Assembly (NCBI RefSeq): GCF_003671765.1
Contig: NZ_QPIB01000043.1
Location: forward strand, 354,631-418,630
DNA length: 64,000 bases
Source of the DNA: Xenophilus sp. E41
Lineage (GTDB): Bacteria > Pseudomonadota > Gammaproteobacteria > Burkholderiales > Burkholderiaceae_C
Reading direction: 5' to 3'
Below are positions 43,488 through 51,569 of the stretch, piece after piece (position 1 is the first letter of the stretch; each line of letters starts with the position of its first letter). The translations under genes and the position numbers were made by a program. The notes under the pieces were generated by a model. The model saw only the letters and a list, made by a program, of their open reading frames with translations, ran no database searches and was not told the DNA's origin.

Positions 43488-44105
43488 ATGAAACTGGTCC
43501 TCGCATCGAACAACGCCGGCAAGCTCGCCGAGCTGCAGCAGCTCTTCGGTCCGCTGGGCGTGCAGCTCGTGCGCCAGTCCGAGCTCGGCGTGGGCGAGGC
43601 CGACGAACCTTTTCGCACCTTCGTCGAGAACGCCCTGGCCAAGGCCCGCCACGCCAGCGCCGCCACCGGCCTGCCCGCCGTGGCCGACGATGCCGGCCTG
43701 TGCGTCGATGCCTTCGGCGGCCTGCCGGGTGTCGACACCGCCTACTACGCCACGCAGTTCGGCTACGCGAAGGGCGACGCCAACAACGTGCGCGCGCTGC
43801 TCGAGCAGATGCAGGGCGTGGCCGACCGGCGCGCCGCGCTGGTCAGCACGCTGGTCGCACTGCGCCGGCACGACGATCCGGAGCCGCTCATCGCCGTCGG
43901 CCGCGTGGTCGGCGAGATCACGCGCGAGCCCATCGGCGACCAGGGCTTCGGCTTCGACCCCGTGATGTTCCTGCCCGCCTTCGGCCGCACCTTCGCGCAG
44001 CTGCCACCCGACGTGAAGAACGCCCACAGCCACCGCGGCCAGGCGGCGCGCGCCATGGTCGAGCTGATGCGGGAGCGCTGGGCGCTGGCGGGCGACCGCA
44101 CTTGA
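43488..44105 (+). CDS. rdgB: dITP/XTP pyrophosphatase
   Basis: The 205-residue product starts MKLVLASNNAGKLAEL, the Ham1/RdgB signature, with LPAVADDAGLCVDAFGG and the SHRGQAARAM C-terminus. It removes non-canonical purine nucleotides from the pool. It lies between rph and hemW as in many betaproteobacteria. Confidence 0.95.
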   Translation: MKLVLASNNAGKLAELQQLFGPLGVQLVRQSELGVGEADEPFRTFVENALAKARHASAATGLPAVADDAGLCVDAFGGLPGVDTAYYATQFGYAKGDANNVRALLEQMQGVADRRAALVSTLVALRRHDDPEPLIAVGRVVGEITREPIGDQGFGFDPVMFLPAFGRTFAQLPPDVKNAHSHRGQAARAMVELMRERWALAGDRT

Positions 44106-44109
44106 CGCC

Positions 44110-45357
44110 GTGACCATCCCGATCCAGCCCGCCGTACCCGCGAACGAGGGTGCCGCACAGGCCAACGATGTGCTGCACCTCATGCGGCCGGGGCCGCTGC
44201 AGCTGGCGGCGCTGCCGCCCCTGTCGCTGTACATCCATCTGCCGTGGTGCCTGCGCAAGTGTCCGTACTGCGACTTCAATTCGCACGAATCCCGCAGTGG
44301 GGAGCGCGTTCCCGAACAGGCCTACATCGACGCCGTCATCGCCGATCTCGACGCCGCGCTGCCGCTGGTGTGGGGGCGGCCGGTGCACACCATCTTCATC
44401 GGCGGCGGCACGCCCAGCCTGTTCTCGCCCGAAGCCATCGACCGCCTGCTGGGCGACGTGCGCGCGCGCCTGAAGGTCGAGCCCGACTGCGAGGTCACGC
44501 TCGAGGCCAACCCCGGCACCTTCGAGCGCGACCGCTTTTGCGCCTTCCGCGCCGCGGGCGTCACGCGCCTGTCGGTCGGCGTGCAGAGCTTCGACGATGC
44601 GCACCTCAAGGCGATCGGCCGCGTGCACGACCGTGCCCAGGCCATCGCCGCGGTCGAGGAGGCGGCGAGCGCCTTCGAGACCTTCAACCTCGACCTGATG
44701 TACGCGCTGCCGGGCCAGACGCTGCAAGGCCTGGACGCCGACCTCGACCAGGCCCTGGCGCTGCAGCCGCCGCACCTGTCGATCTACCACCTCACCATCG
44801 AGCCCAACACCTTCTTCGCCAAGCACCCGCCCGCGCTGCCCGACGACGACATCGCCTACACCATGCTCGACCGCATCACCGAGCGCACGGCGACGGTGGG
44901 CCTGAAGCGCTACGAGGTGTCGGCCTATGCGCGCGCCGGCCATGCCTGCGCCCACAATCTCAACTACTGGCAGTTCGGCGACTACCTCGGGCTGGGCGCG
45001 GGCGCGCACGGCAAGCTCAGCTTCGCGCACCGCATCGTGCGCCAGGTGCGCTTTCGCGACCCGCAGCGCTACATGGCCCACGCGATGGCCGGGCGGGCCG
45101 TGGCGCAAAGCGACGAGGTCGCGCTGGCCGATCTGCCCTTCGAGTTCATGCTGAACGCGCTGCGGCTCAAGGACGGCTTCACGCTCATGCAGTTCGCCGA
45201 GCGCACGGGCCTCGCAATCAGCGCCATTCAGCGCCCGCTGGAAGAGGCCGAGCGCCTGGGCCTGCTGGCCCGCGACCTGCGCCGCGTGTGGCCGACCGAG
45301 CGGGGCTTCGACTTCCTGAGCGACCTGCAGGAACTCTTCCTGCCGCCGGCGGGCTGA
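44110..45357 (+). CDS. hemW: HemW radical-SAM heme chaperone
   Basis: The 415-residue product has the radical-SAM cluster Cys47-x3-Cys51-x2-Cys54 (CLRKCPYCDF) and GGGTPSLF, followed by the HemN C-terminal domain. HemW-type proteins transfer heme and lack true coproporphyrinogen oxidase activity; the extra fourth Cys of HemN (CxxxCxxCxC) is not present here. The start is GTG 44110. Confidence 0.93.
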   Translation: MTIPIQPAVPANEGAAQANDVLHLMRPGPLQLAALPPLSLYIHLPWCLRKCPYCDFNSHESRSGERVPEQAYIDAVIADLDAALPLVWGRPVHTIFIGGGTPSLFSPEAIDRLLGDVRARLKVEPDCEVTLEANPGTFERDRFCAFRAAGVTRLSVGVQSFDDAHLKAIGRVHDRAQAIAAVEEAASAFETFNLDLMYALPGQTLQGLDADLDQALALQPPHLSIYHLTIEPNTFFAKHPPALPDDDIAYTMLDRITERTATVGLKRYEVSAYARAGHACAHNLNYWQFGDYLGLGAGAHGKLSFAHRIVRQVRFRDPQRYMAHAMAGRAVAQSDEVALADLPFEFMLNALRLKDGFTLMQFAERTGLAISAIQRPLEEAERLGLLARDLRRVWPTERGFDFLSDLQELFLPPAG

Positions 45358-45450
45358 AGGCAAGTGCAATCGGCTGCAGGCCCAGGCTTGGCGCAGGCTG
45401 CACCCGAAGTCGTCACGTTCGTGACCAATTCGACCCGCCGTGCATCGGCC

Positions 45451-45456
45451 TAGAAT
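45451..45456 (+). promoter_or_regulatory. likely -10 box of tRNA-Ser
   Basis: TAGAAT lies 9 bp before the tRNA-Ser 5' end, the same hexamer as upstream of tRNA-Met in this window. Confidence 0.45.
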
Positions 45457-45465
45457 CGACGGCTC

Positions 45466-45553
45466 GGAGAGTTGGGTGAGCGGTTTAAACCAGCAGTCTT
45501 GAAAACTGCCGACGGGCAACCGTCCGTGAGTTCGAATCTCACACTCTCCGCCA
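45466..45553 (+). tRNA. tRNA-Ser (anticodon UGA)
   Basis: An 88-nt class II tRNA with encoded CCA: acceptor stem GGAGAGT pairs with ACTCTCC, the anticodon stem GCAGT/ACTGC encloses loop CTTGAAA giving UGA, and a long variable arm lies between anticodon and T arms. A second copy of its 3' end is not seen downstream. Confidence 0.95.
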
Positions 45554-45582
45554 GCAACCCAGCATTCACGCGGGTTGTGACC

Positions 45583-45608
45583 AGATGGGCCCTTGTGGCC
45601 CATTCTTT
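45583..45608 (+). terminator. terminator after tRNA-Ser
   Basis: ATGGGCC-CTTGT-GGCCCAT followed by TCTTTT forms a clear hairpin and T-run 30 bp past the tRNA. Confidence 0.8.
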
Positions 45609-45699
45609 TACCCCACCTTTCTTTTGCACTGTTTTGCGCTTAGCTGCGCAACCGCCGGGCCCAGGGGGCCGGTGGGGCTAGCTGGGCCTCAAGCCAACC

Positions 45700-45822
45700 A
45701 CCCCAGGCCACCCAGGCCACCCAGGCCACCCAGGCCACCCAGGCCACCCAGGCCACCCAGGCCACCCCAGGCCACCCCAGGCCACCCCAGGCCACCCCAG
45801 GCCACCCCAGGCCACCCCAGGC
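45700..45822. repeat. tandem repeat, 9-bp units passing into 10-bp units
   Basis: About six copies of a 9-bp unit (CCCAGGCCA) are followed by about seven copies of a 10-bp unit (GCCACCCCAG) that differs by one extra C. The repeat lies in a non-coding gap after tRNA-Ser. Slippage is expected, so copy number may vary between isolates or be mis-assembled. Confidence 0.85.
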
Positions 45823-46077
45823 GCGCCGACGCCTTGAAGCCAGTTTTCGCTCTTTTCACAATATGGTATAATTTATCCGGGTAAAAGCCTGCCGGCGTAC
45901 GCCAGGCAAGCCCATGCCCAAACCCGGCCGCCCTGGCCGGGGGCCGCCAGGCCGCCGCACCTTGCGGCGCGCCTGACCGGCATTTCCTGACCCACCCCGC
46001 CCTTACAGCCCAGCGCGCTTGAGCCTTTTTGGCCCAGGCGCGCCGCCGCATGGGCATCTCACTTTGAGGTTCCTTTT
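45823..46077. promoter_or_regulatory. gap with strong -10 (TATAAT) upstream of small-protein gene
   Basis: TATAAT lies at 45867-45872; no good -35 is seen 17 bp upstream. A transcript from here has a roughly 200-nt GC-rich leader with several hairpins (for example GCCGCCGCACC/GCGGC) before the ATG at 46078. No coding frame of quality is present in the leader. Confidence 0.45.
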
Positions 46078-46440
46078 ATGAGCAGCGAATCCCCTTCGAC
46101 ACCCAAGCCTGCCGGCAAACCCCTGTTCTCTCTCGGGCGTGTGCTTGCCACCCCAGGCGCCATCGAACTGCTGACCGTGACCGAAACAGATGCGAGGCTG
46201 CTTCTATTGCGGCACGTCTCGGCAGATTGGGGTGAGATTCATCCTGATGACGTTGCCGTCAACGCGGATGCCCTGGCGCATGGCGGGCGCTTGATGTCGG
46301 TCTACAGGCTGCCGCTACGCTGCGCGGCAGGGACGGCACACACAGCGCCGCCGGTCGGTGATCTGACCGATGACCGGCTGTGGATCATCACTGAGGCCGA
46401 CCGCAGCGTGACGACCTTGCTCCTGCCTGAAGAGTACTAA
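46078..46440 (+). CDS. small conserved island protein A (120 aa)
   Basis: The 120-residue product has LFSLGRVLATPGAIELL, WGEIHPDDVAVNADAL, RLMSVYRLP and LWIITEADRSVTTLLLPEEY. Segments align with the product of 50168-50512 (LFQLGQVAVS, WGQVDEVDAKQNKLAL, WVITSADRLRTTVLLPREIF), so the two are paralogues. The family is frequent on integrative elements and plasmids (sometimes mislabelled a type I restriction subunit) and has no proven function. The ATG follows a purine-rich site (gaggttcctttt). Confidence 0.75.
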   Translation: MSSESPSTPKPAGKPLFSLGRVLATPGAIELLTVTETDARLLLLRHVSADWGEIHPDDVAVNADALAHGGRLMSVYRLPLRCAAGTAHTAPPVGDLTDDRLWIITEADRSVTTLLLPEEY

Positions 46441-46447
46441 CTTGGGG

Positions 46448-46768
46448 TTAGTGCGGGGTCTTGGATCGCCGATGTGGCCGGCGCGGCAGTGCTTCGAGCA
46501 GCTGCGATGCCGTCAGGTCAAGACCCACTGCGATCCGCCAGATATTGAAGAGTGAGATGTTTCGCTCACCTCGCTCGACCGACCCAACGTAGTTGGGGTG
46601 TAACCCGGCTCGCTCGGCCAGCTGCTCCAGGGTGATCAGCTTTTCATGCCGCAGCTTGCGCAGGCCCACGCCGAAAGCCTGCTGAATGCGAATCAGCTCT
46701 TCAGCCGAGGCGTCATCCAGCGGCTGAGGCTTGTTCACAACGACGCGCGGCATGCGCGAAGTTTTCAA
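46448..46768 (-). CDS. XRE-family transcriptional regulator (106 aa)
   Basis: The product contains a helix-turn-helix (TLEQLAERAGLHPNYVGSVE and RNISLFNIWRIAVGL) of the XRE/HipB type, with short flexible ends. It is convergent with the small protein gene and divergent from the exported protein. A pair of CGTTTGG/CCAAACG half-sites lies in the divergent gap. Start may be 46768 or 46753 (Met6). Confidence 0.8.
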   Translation of the reverse strand: MKTSRMPRVVVNKPQPLDDASAEELIRIQQAFGVGLRKLRHEKLITLEQLAERAGLHPNYVGSVERGERNISLFNIWRIAVGLDLTASQLLEALPRRPHRRSKTPH

Positions 46769-46798
46769 GCGCCAACACTAAGAGTACACAAACTATCC

Positions 46799-46845
46799 GT
46801 TTGGATGGGTGCGTGTGTCTGGCAAACTTATCAAAAACCAAACGT
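46799..46845. promoter_or_regulatory. inverted half-sites CGTTTGG ... CCAAACG
   Basis: CGTTTGG (46799-46805) and CCAAACG (46839-46845) are arranged as an inverted pair with a 33-bp gap in the region between the XRE gene and the exported protein gene. This fits a dimer- or tetramer-bound operator of the XRE regulator; the link is an inference. Confidence 0.4.
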
Positions 46846-46956
46846 AAAGTGTGTCATATGCCGATTAAAACAAGGTGCCAATCTTGGGTCGAATCTCCGG
46901 GTGGCTGCGGTCAACCAGCCTTCCATCTGCTTGAGCGCTTACGGGCCGCTACGAGC

Positions 46957-47730
46957 ATGCGCCGAGCATCGGCCTTCGCGGGCGCCATCTGTCTTGGCGT
47001 CTGTGGGCACGCTCAAGCCCAAGCGATCACGGGGACGCTCACTTGCGATGCATCATCAATCCAGCCGCCTGAACCCGCCTTTTCTGTTCCGGCGACCGTG
47101 CAGATTCAAGGTACCACCTTGACTTGGACTCGTGAGGCGACGGGCATGCGCGAGGTGGTATCTGCGCCTATCGTCAACGGCCTGGCAGTCCTAGACGGCT
47201 ACGGAGGCAGCGTTTCGGCCAATACGAGGCAGGCATTCTGGGACTGGCGCATCCAGGCGCGCCTGAATGTCTCAACCGAGGGCGTTGCCGGCGATGTGCA
47301 ACTGCTGACCAAGGATGGCAGGAGCGTGCAGCGCCGCTGTACCTTTGCCACCCCTGGGCGTCCAGCATCTCTGCCGGCGACCGCTACGCCCGCCGTGCCG
47401 AATCCGGTCGCGGTGCCAGCGCCTCCATCACCGGTTGCAGCCCCACCGGCGGCGCCGGTCCAAGTCTCGCCTGCGCCCGTGCAGCCGCCGGTCATACCTG
47501 ATGCAGGAAATGCAGTTCGAGAAGAGGAGTTGCGCGCGCGGGAAGCAGCTCTTGCCCGCCGCGAGCAGTCGGTGTCGCGCCGCGAGCGCGCGCTGACGCA
47601 AGCACCCAAGCCCGTCGTACCGGCTCCAGCGCCCAAAGCCGCCCAGCCTGCGGCTTCAGCGCCGGCCCCGACCGCGGCCCCAGCCGCCCCAGCCAGACCT
47701 GCGTCGCCGGCTGCGCTGGGCGACATCTGA
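46957..47730 (+). CDS. exported protein with Pro/Ala-rich linker and helical segment (257 aa)
   Basis: ATG 46957 gives a signal peptide (MRRASAFAGAICLGVCGHAQA). The mature part is a beta-rich domain (TLTCDASSIQPPEPAFSV, then TVQIQGTTLTWTREATGMRE) with two Cys, followed by a Pro/Ala-rich linker, a charged coiled-coil stretch (AREAALARREQSVSRRERAL, about 200-220) and another Pro/Ala-rich tail. It is probably periplasmic or secreted and interacts with other proteins through the coil; function unknown. It starts the exported pair with the next gene 11 bp downstream. Confidence 0.65.
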   Translation: MRRASAFAGAICLGVCGHAQAQAITGTLTCDASSIQPPEPAFSVPATVQIQGTTLTWTREATGMREVVSAPIVNGLAVLDGYGGSVSANTRQAFWDWRIQARLNVSTEGVAGDVQLLTKDGRSVQRRCTFATPGRPASLPATATPAVPNPVAVPAPPSPVAAPPAAPVQVSPAPVQPPVIPDAGNAVREEELRAREAALARREQSVSRRERALTQAPKPVVPAPAPKAAQPAASAPAPTAAPAAPARPASPAALGDI

Positions 47731-47741
47731 TAGAGGTATCG

Positions 47742-49097
47742 ATGAACAACAAGTACAGAAGGACGGTCGGCCATACGCTCGCCATCGTCACAGCCTTCGT
47801 GAGCGTGTTCGCACTATCCGGCTGCGGCCCCGAAGCACCGCCGTGCAACGACCAAGAGGCTACCAGCGCCGTCCGGAAGCTGGCGTTGGACCGGTTCCAA
47901 GAATCGCTGCATAGTGCCGCCGCCAAAGTGGAGGATCTCGCCACGCTCACGTTCGACAGCCCGCGCCTCATCGCATACGACGACAAAATCAAACGCCGCT
48001 CGTGCGCAGTGGTCCTTTCGGTCCAGTTCCCGGCCGAACAGATGCGCAAGCTCCCAAGTCAGATGGAGCAGGTCGCGAGCTTCGATCAGCTGTTCTCAGG
48101 GCTGAAGCCGTTGGGCTCCTTGCTCGGAACGCGCGACGATACCGTCGAACGGCTTCAGGCGGACTGGGTGGCTTTTCAGGTCCGCAATGGTGGCCTGCCA
48201 TCTGAAGCGCCACTGCGCCAGACTGTGGAGTATCAAATCCAGAGGGACGAGGGGTCGAAGGACTACAGCGTGCGTGCGTCGGTCGACGTCAATGGAATCG
48301 GTCCCTTGCTCCGGATCGTGGCATGGGTAGATGCTGCGCAGAAGGCGAACGCCACGAAGCAGGAGGAGGCCAACCGCGCCGCTTCAGCCAAGCAAGCCGA
48401 AATCGATCGGCTGTCGGACAGCGGTCGTTGGCGCAAGGTGGTCTACATCAACGACTTCGCGGGCAATGATTGCTACAACCGTGGCAAGTTCTGCTTCCGG
48501 GGGCGCGACGACCTGGAGCACAACGAATACGTGTCCTATGAAACAGACGCTTCCAAGGTGGATGCCCAGAAGATGAAGATCTGGGGCGACCGCTACCGGG
48601 GCCGACAGCCTATCTGCCTGGTGAACATCAAGAAGACTTCTGATGCCGGTGTGTTCACCTTTTACGGCTGGTCTTCGTTCACGAACGAGAAGGGCGAATT
48701 GATTGACTGCCTGCCAGGCGCCGAAAAGACAGATTGGGACGCCACCGTCGCCAAGGGGCAGCAACAACCGGGGCAGGGGGCTACCGCATCGGCTGAAGCC
48801 GCGCCTGCGACAGCACCCGCGGGTCCAAAGGACGTGACATCCGCCACGCTCTCGGCGCCGCCGTCCCCTCCATCGAACCTGACGTCCGTCATTCAGCGGT
48901 ACGAGCCCTGCGGTGGCGAAGCGATGTGTCTCTACACGGCGCGCGGCAACAAGGTGGTGATGAATGTGGCCGTCATAGGTGAAGCGGGCATCGCCATGCT
49001 CGATCGCAGCATCAAAAGCCGAGAGCCGCTGTGCCTCAAAGAAGTCAGCAAGGAAGGCAGCGAGTATTCCGCAGAGGGTATCGCCTCACGTTGCTGA
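47742..49097 (+). CDS. lipoprotein of unknown function (451 aa)
   Basis: The N-terminal signal ends in a lipobox ALSGC (Cys about 28), so the protein is anchored to a membrane. The mature region contains two Cys/aromatic blocks (GNDCYNRGKFCFRGRDDLEH and later CLVNIKK, CGGEAMCLY), an Ala/Lys-rich helix around 190-220, and a C-terminal domain with Cys near the end. Two related Cys-containing blocks may form extracytoplasmic domains. Function unknown; probably paired with the preceding exported protein. Confidence 0.7.
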   Translation: MNNKYRRTVGHTLAIVTAFVSVFALSGCGPEAPPCNDQEATSAVRKLALDRFQESLHSAAAKVEDLATLTFDSPRLIAYDDKIKRRSCAVVLSVQFPAEQMRKLPSQMEQVASFDQLFSGLKPLGSLLGTRDDTVERLQADWVAFQVRNGGLPSEAPLRQTVEYQIQRDEGSKDYSVRASVDVNGIGPLLRIVAWVDAAQKANATKQEEANRAASAKQAEIDRLSDSGRWRKVVYINDFAGNDCYNRGKFCFRGRDDLEHNEYVSYETDASKVDAQKMKIWGDRYRGRQPICLVNIKKTSDAGVFTFYGWSSFTNEKGELIDCLPGAEKTDWDATVAKGQQQPGQGATASAEAAPATAPAGPKDVTSATLSAPPSPPSNLTSVIQRYEPCGGEAMCLYTARGNKVVMNVAVIGEAGIAMLDRSIKSREPLCLKEVSKEGSEYSAEGIASRC

Positions 49098-49182
49098 CTA
49101 ACTCCGCAGTCCACTGGCTTGGTCCAGTGGCCGGACTTAACCGTTACTAGTTCGGCGCGTCCCTGACGCGCAGCTCCCAAAG

Positions 49183-49220
49183 CGCCGCATCGGTCCCCGC
49201 CAGTGCGGCGTTTCTGTTTT
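49183..49220 (+). terminator. terminator after lipoprotein gene
   Basis: CGCCGCA pairs with TGCGGCG over a 14-nt loop, followed by TTTCTGTTTT. It ends transcription of the exported pair and separates it from the FtsZ-like operon. Confidence 0.55.
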
Positions 49221-49289
49221 CGCTTCCCAATCCTGCTCATCCGGTGTCGACCTGCCGTGGCGCCGGCTGAGCTTGCGCCAAAAAATACC

Positions 49290-50171
49290 ATGACCTTCGA
49301 TAACAGTGCTTCCCCACAGACGGGAAGGGAATCCGTTCGCCTGATCGCCTTTGGTCGAAGCGCGTTGCGCTTTGTCAAGCAGATGTGCGATCGAGCACCG
49401 GATCCGCTGGTGCCGCTCCTGCGTGATCACCTGAAATGGATAAATGCCGACGGACAGCTCGCCGGCTTGGATGTCGAAGGCCTGGCCATCGTCTTTCTAG
49501 CGATCGGAGCCGATGCGACAGACAACGAAGTGGGTGACGCGTTCATTCTGGCGTCTCGCCTTCGTTTGGACAACGTTACGACCATCGGTGTGCTTTCCCC
49601 GCCGGAAGATGGACGCACGGTCGGCGCTTCGATGCAGCCATCCGCATACACCGAAACGTGGATGGCTGACCTGCTGGAGCTTCTGGACGCTCACCTCGAA
49701 ATACCGATTCAAATGTTGGCAGAGCATCAAGAGGGCTTGCTGTGGCTGCTGACCACGTTGCGCCGCTTGCATCAGGACGGCCTTCTTATTCTGGAGCCTG
49801 CATGGGATCTGACTGATCTGCTGGAGACGCTGGACCTGCCGGGCGCACAGCTGAAGCTGATCTTTCGATCGGTCGAGCAAGCCGACATCGACGAAGCGGT
49901 GAGCCAAGCCATCACCGACCTGCAGGCGAGCAACGCTGATTTGCAGAGTGCCACCGGAATGCTGGTTGTCCTTTGGCAATCGAGCACTCGGAGACTGACG
50001 GTTCGTGAGGTCCGGGACGCTGGCTGGCAGGCTTCACAGGCGCTGGGGCAGGGTGGGCTGCATATGGTCCTGGTCGCCCATGCTCCGGGGCCCTGGGCAG
50101 GTGTCGGCGCTTGCGCCACGCTCGTCGCCAGCTGGCCAAGGCGCTTTCCACCTCTGGGAGGTGCGATATGA
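49290..50171 (+). CDS. FtsZ/tubulin-like protein without GTP-binding signature (293 aa)
   Basis: The sequence can be laid over FtsZ segment by segment. VRLIAFGRSALRFVKQM (16-32) corresponds to the first beta-strand and G-loop. LAIVFLAIGADATDNEVGDA (65-84) corresponds to the strand and T4 loop, but GGGTGTG is absent. GLLILEPAWDLTDLLETL (164-181) corresponds to the central helix region, and ATGMLVVLWQSSTRRLTVRE (221-240) with GLHMVLVAHAPGPWAGVGAC (256-275) to the FtsZ C-terminal domain. FtsZ needs the GTP signature, so this is a degenerate relative. It overlaps the next gene by 4 bp, and that gene overlaps the recombinase, so all three are co-expressed. Confidence 0.7.
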   Translation: MTFDNSASPQTGRESVRLIAFGRSALRFVKQMCDRAPDPLVPLLRDHLKWINADGQLAGLDVEGLAIVFLAIGADATDNEVGDAFILASRLRLDNVTTIGVLSPPEDGRTVGASMQPSAYTETWMADLLELLDAHLEIPIQMLAEHQEGLLWLLTTLRRLHQDGLLILEPAWDLTDLLETLDLPGAQLKLIFRSVEQADIDEAVSQAITDLQASNADLQSATGMLVVLWQSSTRRLTVREVRDAGWQASQALGQGGLHMVLVAHAPGPWAGVGACATLVASWPRRFPPLGGAI

Positions 50172-50512
50172 GCTTTTGGCCTTGGCGTCGCAATCCGAAA
50201 AGGACGCAGCCGCTATTTCAGCTCGGGCAGGTCGCCGTGTCCGAACCTGCACGCGCGGCGCTGCGGGCTGGCCAGACGGTGCTCGGCGATCTCCTGAACC
50301 GCCATCAGCGCGGCGATTGGGGCCAGGTCGACGAAGTCGACGCCAAGCAGAACAAGTTGGCGTTGCGCCTTCCGATGCGGGTCCGATCTTGCTACCTGCT
50401 TGCTTCTGGGCGCGACCCGCTCGCCGTGGAGATATGGGTCATCACTTCGGCGGATCGCCTCCGCACCACCGTCCTTTTGCCCCGGGAGATATTCGATGAA
50501 CACGAAGAGTAA
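50168..50512 (+). CDS. small conserved island protein B (114 aa)
   Basis: A 114-residue paralogue of the protein encoded at 46078 (shared LFxLGxV, WGxVD, WVITxADR-x-RTTVLLP pattern). It starts inside the FtsZ-like stop codon (ATGA) and ends 17 bp into the recombinase gene. The tight coupling suggests a common function or regulation. Function unknown. Confidence 0.75.
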   Translation: MSFWPWRRNPKRTQPLFQLGQVAVSEPARAALRAGQTVLGDLLNRHQRGDWGQVDEVDAKQNKLALRLPMRVRSCYLLASGRDPLAVEIWVITSADRLRTTVLLPREIFDEHEE

Positions 50513-51470
50513 GGTCGAGCGCTACCTGCAGCAGGCGTTGGCACCGAACACAAGGAGCGCCTATGCCTCGGACTTGAAACACTTTAGGGCTTGGGGTGGC
50601 ACGGTGCCCGCCACGCCCCAGGTAGTCGCTCAGTATCTTGCAGACTGTGCGGGAAAGATGAAAGCCAGCACACTCGGACGGCGGCTTGCTGCCATCCGGC
50701 ATGCACATGTCGCCGTCGGCAAGGCGTCGCCCACCGACTCGGCGCTCGTCAAACGCACGCTGCGCGGCATCAAGCGCGTTCATGGCTCGGCCGTGAAGCA
50801 GGCCGCGCCGATCACGCTGGACGTGCTGCGCAAGCTCGCGAGGCCGCTCCCGGAATTGGATCCAGTGCGTGACCTAAGGGACAGATGCCTATTGCTGCTC
50901 GGCTTTGCGGGAGGATTTCGGCGTTCGGAGCTCGTGAGCTTGCGGCCTTGCGATCTACAGATCACGCGTGAGGGCGTGCTGATATCGGTGCGTGCCAGCA
51001 AGACCGATCCGACGGGCAAGGGGAGGGTAGTGGCGGTACGGAAAACTGGCGGGCGGACATGCCCAGTTGCCGTGCTTTTTCGTTGGCTTTCGGTCCTGCG
51101 CCGAGCTGATCCCGAAGGCGCTGCAACTCCCCTCTTTCGAAGCGTCACCCGTAGCGGACGCCTTGGTGCTGGGCTCACGGGGGCATCGGTCAACGACATC
51201 TTGAGGCGCAGACTCACTCATCTCGGGATCGCCACCTCGGACATGTCGGCGCACAGCCTACGAGCGGGCCTCGTCACCGCCGCGGCAGTTGCAGGTTCGC
51301 CGTTGTGGGCCATTCAGCGCCAGACGGGACACCACTCTGTCAGCTCGGTCCATCGATATATCCGCACTGCGGAGCATTTTGTCGTCGATGCACTTCGAGC
51401 GACAGGGGACTCGCGTGGCAAATCTAAAGAGCAATCAAGTTCGCTCACTTTCAGGGTTGGAGTGTCTTGA
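50496..51470 (+). CDS. tyrosine recombinase of the island
   Basis: The 324-residue product has the core residues of the tyrosine recombinase family: Arg143 (GGFRRSEL), Lys169 (ASKTD), His253-x2-Arg256 (HSLRAG), His279/His280 and nucleophile Tyr288 (SVHRYI). The N-terminal SAM-like domain (about 5-100) is of the phage-integrase type. ATG 50496 overlaps the upstream gene by 17 bp. It is the likely mobilising enzyme, though attachment sites were not identified. Confidence 0.92.
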   Translation: MNTKSKVERYLQQALAPNTRSAYASDLKHFRAWGGTVPATPQVVAQYLADCAGKMKASTLGRRLAAIRHAHVAVGKASPTDSALVKRTLRGIKRVHGSAVKQAAPITLDVLRKLARPLPELDPVRDLRDRCLLLLGFAGGFRRSELVSLRPCDLQITREGVLISVRASKTDPTGKGRVVAVRKTGGRTCPVAVLFRWLSVLRRADPEGAATPLFRSVTRSGRLGAGLTGASVNDILRRRLTHLGIATSDMSAHSLRAGLVTAAAVAGSPLWAIQRQTGHHSVSSVHRYIRTAEHFVVDALRATGDSRGKSKEQSSSLTFRVGVS

Positions 51471-51569
51471 GACCAAGTCTCTTCGGACGATAAGCGCTCG
51501 CCGAGGCTGATTCTGCGCCGAGCGAGCGCTCGTTCCACACCCAAACCTATCAAGCTTCGGACGAACCAC

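Larger units (their letters stand above)
45554..51470. mobile_element. possible genomic island next to tRNA-Ser with own tyrosine recombinase
   Basis: The stretch holds genes without housekeeping function, two paralogous small proteins, an XRE regulator, two exported proteins, an FtsZ-like protein and a tyrosine recombinase, and it lies next to a tRNA gene. No repeat of the tRNA 3' end was found, so integration boundaries are unproven and the recombinase is far from the tRNA. Extent is therefore approximate. Confidence 0.45.

Noticed and set aside
45700..45822. CRISPR-like array
   Set aside because: Units are contiguous 9-10-bp repeats without spacers and no cas genes are nearby.
45585..45884. 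Plus-strand Pro/Arg-rich frame across the tandem repeat
   Set aside because: The repeated residues simply reflect the DNA repeat; it is preceded by a terminator and has no ribosome site.
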